Source of the DNA: Stomoxys calcitrans
Lineage: Eukaryota; Arthropoda; Insecta; Diptera; Muscidae
NCBI RefSeq assembly: GCF_963082655.1
Contig: NC_081554.1
Location: 96,602,245-96,666,244, forward strand
Direction of reading: 5' to 3'
Length of the DNA stretch: 64,000 bases
Positions 58,121-64,000 of the stretch are shown here, piece after piece (within the stretch, counting starts at the first letter, position 1; each line of letters opens with the position of its first letter). The position numbers and the translations under genes were made by a program. The notes below the pieces were generated by a model, which did no database searches, was not told the DNA's origin, and saw only the letters and a list, made by a program, of their open reading frames with translations.

Positions 58121-58820
58121 ATGAACATCAGAAATATTTTAAGCGGTGGTTATCCCCTTAGCTAAACTAAGTTTTCAGGATCAGGCCCGAAAGGCAACGA
58201 ATGATAGATGGTCACAAAGAGGGGGCTATGAGCATTCCAAAACTATGTGGCCTTATCTAGACTTGAAGAGGTCTACTGCTTTGCTGTCATTGGCTAGAAC
58301 AGATATCTCAGTCATTGTGTCGGAAATCGGACAGACTGAAGGTTGCCAGCAACGACTTTTGCAGAAGCTGTGAGGACATCGAAGAAGAAGAGACTATAAA
58401 ACACCTTCTGTGTATGTGTGTTCCGCACTAGCAGTCAGAAGGGTTATACCTTAGGTTCTCATTTCTTTGAGGTACCTGTCTTATTTAGCGAATGTGAATA
58501 TTCGCAACCTGTGGGGCTTTTTAAAACGATCTGGATGGTTCAACGGTAGGAACTAGAAGGCATCTTCCTTCTTCTATTTCTGTAGTATCACAATGGACGA
58601 AAACGTCTAAGTGAGTCTGATGGCATACTGCCACTTAAACTTAACCTAACCTTTTTCCTTACCATGTTAAAACTTTTGTACCAAGTGGTACAAGCGGCAC
58701 GCTGTTCAGACCCGTCATAAAAAATGAGGCCCCTTATCAGTGAGCTTAAAACCTTTATTCGGACTGCACTCATTGATATGAGAGAAGTATGTCCTGCTCC
58801 TAAGTGAAATGTTCTTGGGA
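58121..58820 (+). mobile_element. SINE family 1 split by a LINE insertion
   Basis: 58121-58160 holds the SINE body start ('catcagaaatattttaagcg', 'gtggttatcccc'). The SINE resumes at 58659 ('ccatgttaaaacttttgtac') and continues through 'aaatgaggccccttatcagt' to 'aagtgaaatgttcttggg'. The intervening DNA is a LINE 3' end in the same orientation. Confidence 0.65.
58165..58658 (+). pseudogene. LINE 3' end, copy 2 (source of SINE-like tail)
   Basis: TNDRWSQRGGYEHSKTMWP (about 58197-58250) and SLARTDISVIVSEIG precede a Cys/His segment (NDFCRSCEDIEEEETIKHLL, CMC) typical of the end of I/LOA-like LINE ORF2. The 3' UTR ends 'gtctaagtgagtctgatggc' and 'cttaacctaacc', closely like the tail of SINE family 2. 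Frames are broken near 58350 and 58430. Confidence 0.75.
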
Positions 58821-58839
58821 AATTAAGTATTTAGTTAAT

Positions 58840-59155
58840 TTTGAAATCTTTAGAGCTCCCAATTCATGCGCATTTGTTGCCGTTCAGGACTTATCTGGAA
58901 GAAATAGCATACGCCAAAGGCATACCCACAGATTCCAGTTCATTTCGAATCTGTATGGTAGTTTCTAGCCATGCAAGCTTGTCTGCTCGACACCAACACT
59001 CAGAACTGGTGTATTTTAAACTGTTCAGCCATATCGTTGAGAGATTTTCGACAGTCAAGGATGGGTTTTAAATTCAAAAATACCTTCTCCAGAGATATGA
59101 TAGCTGTCTGAGATGATTTTTAGGTAATCATGCTTAAGTCATTGCATCTCAACCA
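58840..59155 (-). pseudogene. LINE RNase H fragment
   Basis: - strand: SQTAIISLEKVFLNLKPILD, CRKSLNDMAEQFKIHQF, then broken frames with RQACMARNYHTDSK. This equals the SDSQAAIKSL...WVPGH part of LINE RNase H. The His/Asp end is lost. Confidence 0.65.
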
Positions 59156-59165
59156 TTCAAACACT

Positions 59166-59340
59166 TTTTATACCCTACACCACCACTGTGGTACAGGGTA
59201 TTATAACTTAGTGCATTTGTTTGCAACACCCAGAAGGAAGAGAGGTAAACCCAATGATAAGTATACCGATCGACTCAGAATCACTTTCTGATTCGATTTG
59301 GATATATCCGTTTCGCAATTTTCTCGCGGGTTTGTCTGTA
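59166..59340 (+). mobile_element. DINE-like 5' end, subfamily D
   Basis: 'tttataccctacaccaccac', its partner 'gtggtacagggtattataac', 'gcatttgtttgcaacaccca' and 'tcgactcagaatcactttct'. It has the same architecture as DINE-1-like ends but a different sequence. It is cut off at the mariner fragment. Confidence 0.5.
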
Positions 59341-59343
59341 TAG

Positions 59344-59705
59344 ACATAAGCTTAAATATAGCCCCAAAAAATAGTCTAAAGCCGTTAAATCGCACGATCT
59401 AGGCGCCAATTGACCGGTCCCGAAAATAAAATTATCGCCAAACTCGCCTCTCAATAAGTCCATTGTTAGGCGTGCAGTGTGGCATGAGGCACTGTCTTGT
59501 TGAAACCACATGTCATGCAAGTCAAGCTCTTGCATTTTGGGCAAAAAAATTGGATATCATCTCACGGTTGCGCTCACCATTCACAGTTACATTACGATTC
59601 GCATCATCTTTGAAGAAGTACGGTCCAATGATGCCACCAACCCATAAACCGCATCAAACTGTGATTTTTTCTGGATGCATTGGTAGCGCTTGCAATGCTT
59701 CTGGC
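59344..59705 (-). pseudogene. Mariner-type transposase fragment
   Basis: - strand: LPMHPEKITVWCGLWVGGII (59690-59630), GPYFFKDDANRNVTVNGERN, then after a shift MPKMQELDLHDMWFQQDSAS (the Asp is catalytic), CHTARLTMDLLRGEFGD and RSCDLTALDYF (third Asp). Same family as 16056-16713. Both ends are missing. Confidence 0.8.
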
Positions 59706-59709
59706 TAAG

Positions 59710-60600
59710 CCCATATCCTATCTTAATATGTTATACCATGTTCCTAGGTATGTAGCCCCTTTTTTCTCCCTTGTTAATATTCGCCATAACAAGCTGTCAT
59801 TATCCAAATTCGCAAAGGTTATGGGAACGACAATATTATTGTTTGCCTTAGTGCTCTTGAGATCGGAAAATTCGCCTGGTGACCCCTGAATTTTAGATGA
59901 CTGCTGTACTGTTGTCGAATTAGAGAAAGGAGTTCACGAGTTGCCTGGCTAACTATCATCAATTATGGGAGTTTTTACTCTCAACAAAGTTGAACGCGAG
60001 GGGCGTATGGTTTCGCCAGAGGAGGCCGATGGTCTGGGTAAATAGCAGTCATGTCAAGATCAAATTGGAGCGGTCTTGCCTTAAATAACGAAATCAGGTG
60101 TCTTAGTCAGAAGCCTCAGCAGACGAGTCGCCTATCGGCTTGTGGAGTTTGGCACAGCCACTACAACAATCAAGGATGCAGTAGCAGACAACATGCTATG
60201 GCCCGATTCACCACACCAGCTATTGGTTCTTTGGAGTCCTTTCTTACCTACCCCCGGGCTCTAGTTCTGCCGCTCCGCTAGATACATACCGTCAACTGCT
60301 TCGCACAAAACACCGACGTTTAAAGCTTTGTTTTGTATTTAAGCTTAAGCTTATACCCAAATAGTTTACCAACTTCTTTGCGAGTAGTATGACGACGCTT
60401 ACCCGTGTATCGATTTCAGTGGGGATTCGTCTTCCAGTGAATAGAAGCAAACTGTGCGAGTGCAGCCAATAAATCTCTGGTACATCCATATTTCTCGTTT
60501 TTCCAAATAGACCACCCGCGATGTCTGGGTTTATTAGCCTTCACTGTAGTTAGATATTAGGAAGAACCATAGAAACTTGAAGTTTTCCACTTCTCCACCT
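59710..60600. other. Nothing recognised
   Basis: Moderately GC-rich DNA that may be an old transposon, but no motif was identified on either strand. Confidence 0.35.
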
Positions 60601-60779
60601 CGCATTGGGAATAATTGTCATGTTTTTGCAGTGTAGCTAAGGATATGCATTTGGTCACATGTAGGTATATAATTTTCATACATAAAATAGCATACTCTCG
60701 TTTGTGTATTGCAATTGTTGTTGTTCAAATGGCAGTATACATTTTAAGCCTTATATGATTTGACTTGTTGTTGTTTTAG

Positions 60780-61230
60780 CCATTTGTGAGTGTGTAATTT
60801 AATGCCATGCTACGCTACGCCACGCCCGCATATCGCGTGCAACATCATTTCAAGCGCCGCCAACACTCATTAAGCGGCTGTTGTGGCAGCAGCAACAACA
60901 GCAGGCAGGCATCCGGAAAAACGACACCAACAGTAACATCACAAAACTGTGATAACAACATTGTGGCAGACTGACTTTTTCATAAGCGCCAAAGCGCTCA
61001 TTAAGTGCATAATCCCAGCGGGGATTCCGCCAGGCTGATTCTATGGTGGCGAACGCCAGCAAGCGGCGGTCGGCCCAACTGATTGTTTTGTTGGCCTATG
61101 TAGGAGCGAGTGCGAGCGCCAAAGGGATTTAAAGCACTACTAGTGTCTGTTGTTTATGAGGCCGGAAAGCGGGCAGTGACACTTTAGCCAACCGCCTCCA
61201 ACAACAAACACACTTCAAGGTAAATAGTGC
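60780..61230. promoter_or_regulatory. Candidate cis-regulatory block
   Basis: A GC-richer, repeat-free island with several compact motifs: palindrome AGCGCCAAAGCGCT (60985-60998), AATCCCAGCGGGGATT (61011-61026) which includes a TAATCC K50-homeodomain-type site, and GGGGATTCCG (61020-61029), a Rel/Dorsal-like site. Motif matches alone are weak evidence. Confidence 0.25.
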
Positions 61231-62930
61231 GCTATCATTTAGGCACACACCTTGTTCATTTGTCTAGAATGGCATAGGAAATTGTAAGAGTGTGAGTGAG
61301 TGTGTGTGTGTGCTAATAATAATTTCTCTATTGTAATGAGTATATAAAAAACTTCTCTCTTTTCCCGCCCGAATTAAACATGCAACGGGATTCACTGGAT
61401 AAGCTTCCACGCTGGTTTTACCAGTCAGTCATTTTCCATGACACATGCAACTCAGCGAAAACAAGGCGAAAATTACAAATCACCAAGGTATCTACCAAAA
61501 ACCGTGCTTAACTAGAATCTGCTACACCATTCCAACTTGTAATCTCTCCAAACGCTCATTCAGGTTGTGGCCATACCTGCAGGCAGGGGTTGGAATGAAC
61601 AATTCGTTCGTTCTGTGGCTGCATTTTGGTCTGGTTTATGGCGATCGTAAATCATGCCTCAAGATATTTATGTCAGCACTCATGTGTTCAATGTGAATAC
61701 AACATGCGACTTTTTCCAGTCCATTGTAAAATACACCACCGATGATGAGACGAGCGAGGCGACAAGCCATAATATCAAGTACAACTATGGGACGAGTACA
61801 TCAGTACCAATGCATAAAACATGCGGTTTGATTGCAACAAAGAACCGACTGTGCAGTAGACACTGTGAGTATGTGAATGGGGCATGCAACGGGTGAGCAG
61901 TAATCATGTGTATGTTTCAGCTCATTGCGTTCGGGTTTCACACCAGCCAACCGCCCATTCATTCGTCCACCCACACTCCCTTGACAAGTGATGCCCAGCC
62001 TAGATGAGGCTTCACTCCATTTGGCCAGGAGGCAAAAGCAGCAGCTTTACTGGAAGTTGGAACAAAACATGCCAACTTCGTTCTTCGTACCTGGCAAAGA
62101 AGCCAACCAATTGTTACATGTTTTAAGAGATTTTCCCTGGTGAATAAATCATTTCTACTGCATTGCCAGCACTATCTCACACCAGTCGGCAATGTCACAC
62201 ATGACTCCGACGCCTCCATCAATTTGTAAGATTTGTTTCTACGAAAACTTTGGTTTGGCAACTACTCGTGCAGCATTACCTTGTAACGGTTTTGCCTGTA
62301 AGACATGAATGCTACACAAGTTTCAGCTGTTTTGCTCTACAAGGAGCAGTACAAATACTTAAAGGATGAATTAGTTGCCTACAAACATGTCTTCCACACC
62401 ACCAATAACTGTGTCTGTGTGTAAATGCATTACCATTTGTGGTCATGTCGGGTAATTTTGTGTCAAAATTTAATTTATAAGACATGTGCCACATTGGCGT
62501 AGTAGAGCAGGCAGGGTAAATGCAAAGCATCCGCATGTAAAATTGCATTGAAATCCATACACAAAGCTGATGTAAAACAATAACCGAGCATATGGTATTG
62601 TTAACTTGAAGGAAGCAATCTCTATTTGAAAATAAAATATTGATTAAAAAGCTTTACAACCGTGGTATGAGTATTACTGCCGTGCACATATTGTTCCATA
62701 AAAAATAGTTGTGACAATGAAACTTTGTAACAAAGACACGAATTCATCTAACCGCAGTATGGATTTAATATTCTGTCAGAAATTGCCATTACCAGTGAGA
62801 CTCAAGATATCTAAATAAAATATATAAATTTAAGTTTATCTTAGTCATAACTTTAATAAAAATCTTAATTCATTTCCTACCAAACATAGAAATTTAAAGT
62901 TGAAATTCGAAATGTTCATAACCGTTCTTT
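61231..62930. other. Low-repeat stretch, no recognised gene
   Basis: GT-rich run at 61291-61312; the rest is mixed-composition DNA. Frames at 61445-61896 (83 and 80 codons) have no recognised domain. CTT run at 62933-62952. Confidence 0.4.
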
Positions 62931-63119
62931 TAATCTTCTTCTTCTTCTTCTTTTTTATAAAAATCAATTTGTGTTTTTTTGTCGGTTTGTTTGATTCTTT
63001 GTGTGTTCCTTATCGACTCAAAAGCGGCTGACCCGATTTTCTTAAAATCTTCACAGACAGTGCATAATAATCCCGTGGTGAAAAAAGGCCACTACATTTT
63101 TTGATATTTGAAGGGGGGC

Positions 63120-64000
63120 GGACCCTCGCCCTTACCCTTATTTTCAGAAACGCCAGATGTCGGAGTTGGGTGGTGCGATTTTAGCGAAATTTTGTGTACT
63201 CTGTCATAGTAAACTAAGAACAAAAACTTGGTATCCAAATTTCGGATGGGGTACCTAAGGTGGCCGCCCCACCCCTAAAACCTACCAAATATATATATAG
63301 ACCAATCACGACAATGACTCAAATGAAAGTTAATTGAGATAAGAAAACGTATCTGATATCCAATTGTCGGACCAAATGTTTGGAGGACCACCCCAACTCC
63401 CAAAACACACCAAAATCACACATATTTACCGACCATGGCAATATGGGACAAAAATGAAAGGTATTTGCGAGTACGAATCTGATATCCAAATGTTGGACCA
63501 AGCTCCTGTGGGTCCACCCTTTCTCAAAACACCACCCAAACAGGACTTATTTACTGACCATGTCAATATGGGGCTTAAATGAAAAGTATTTGAGTGTGGA
63601 ATACGAATCTGATATGCAAATGTGGGGCCAAGTGTTTAAGGAGCCGCCCCTCCCCAAAAAGAAAAAATTTACTACCATAGAAATTTGGCGCTCAAACAAA
63701 AAGGTCTTTGGGAGTAAAGCCCTAATCATATATCAATATTCGGGTAAACGTGTCTTTGGGGCCACCGCACCCCCATAATAATACCCATATAGGGAGTATT
63801 TGCTGACCATTGCAATATGGGGCTCAAATAAGAGGTATTTTAGAGAAGAACACGAATATGATATATATTTTCAGGGTCAAGTCACTGAGTGGCCACCCCA
63901 TCCTCCAAAACACGCCCCAAACCGGTAATTTTTGCCTACAATGGAAATATGGGGCCCAAATGAAAGGTATTTGGGAGTAAACCATGAATCTGATATCAAT
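63120..64000 (+). repeat. Tandem repeat, about 117-132-bp units, open at window end
   Basis: Units share 'gaccatggcaatatggg', 'tcaaatgaaaggtatttg', 'aatctgatatccaaatg' and a 'ccgcccc(t)ccccaaaacac' segment. Unit starts fall at 63300, 63431, 63556, 63673, 63805 and 63936 (steps 131, 125, 117, 132, 131). A flanking leader with 'gacccgattttcttaaaatc' (63030) may be the start of the host transposon. It is unrelated to the DINE core. Confidence 0.85.

Noticed and set aside
63364..63778. Frames of 60-72 codons in the terminal tandem repeat
   Set aside because: They arise from the repeat unit on both strands and do not keep one frame across units because unit lengths vary.

Overview
The window looks like repeat-dense, gene-poor nuclear DNA from a calyptrate fly, most likely a muscid (Stomoxys, Haematobia or Musca type). 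This is inferred from AT-rich composition, the absence of dense ORFs, DINE-1-like (Helentron-derived) repeats, tRNA-derived SINEs, mariner relics and I/LOA-like and Jockey-like LINE relics. Species cannot be fixed without a search. Nothing bacterial, phage-like or CRISPR-like is present. Most open frames are short and lie in decayed transposons or simple sequence.

The only stretch that looks like a host gene start is about 27.1-29.8 kb on the + strand: a low-repeat, CA-rich upstream area, an A-rich 5' UTR-like segment, then a short His/Asn/Gln-rich coding segment with ATGs at 29686 and 29692 and a consensus splice donor at 29819. The next exon was not found, so this reads as the first coding exon of a gene with a long first intron. 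Other low-repeat stretches are 1.7-5.1, 5.7-8.2, 13.6-15.5, 37.7-39.0, 43.2-44.7, 48.2-49.3, 55.4-57.5 and 60.6-62.9 kb.

Layout: 0-1.5 kb, DINE tail, LINE relic and SINE. 5.2-5.7 kb, LINE 3' end. 8.3-11.2 kb, SINE, RTE-like LINE tail and a decayed I/LOA-like LINE with a fold-back palindrome. 11.6-13.5 kb, DINE tandem repeats and a LINE tail. 15.5-17.8 kb, SINE and a mariner relic carrying a DINE. 17.9-20.3 kb, a Jockey-like RT relic and a second mariner. 20.6-22.6 kb, a DINE with eight or more 153-bp tandem units. 23-26.9 kb, MITE, SINE nested with a DINE, and a 210-bp tandem duplication. 30.6-37.7 kb, nested MITEs, DINEs and SINEs ending in a triplicated SINE/MITE segment with palindromic junctions. 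39-43.2 kb, short SINE, compact DINE, full-length MITE, Tc1/mariner relic with a SINE inside. 44.7-48.2 kb, DINEs and a MITE. 49.3-50.8 kb, LINE RNase H relic. 51.2-55.4 kb, DINEs, one carrying a 364-bp rearranged mariner derivative. 57.6-59.7 kb, a mosaic of SINE, LINE and mariner. 63.1-64 kb, an unrelated tandem repeat of about 117-132 bp that runs off the window.

The genes do not form a pathway. The value of the window lies in transposon stratigraphy (which element entered which), recent tandem amplification, fold-back junctions, and a short SINE sharing its 3' tail with a resident LINE. No new multi-gene system was found.
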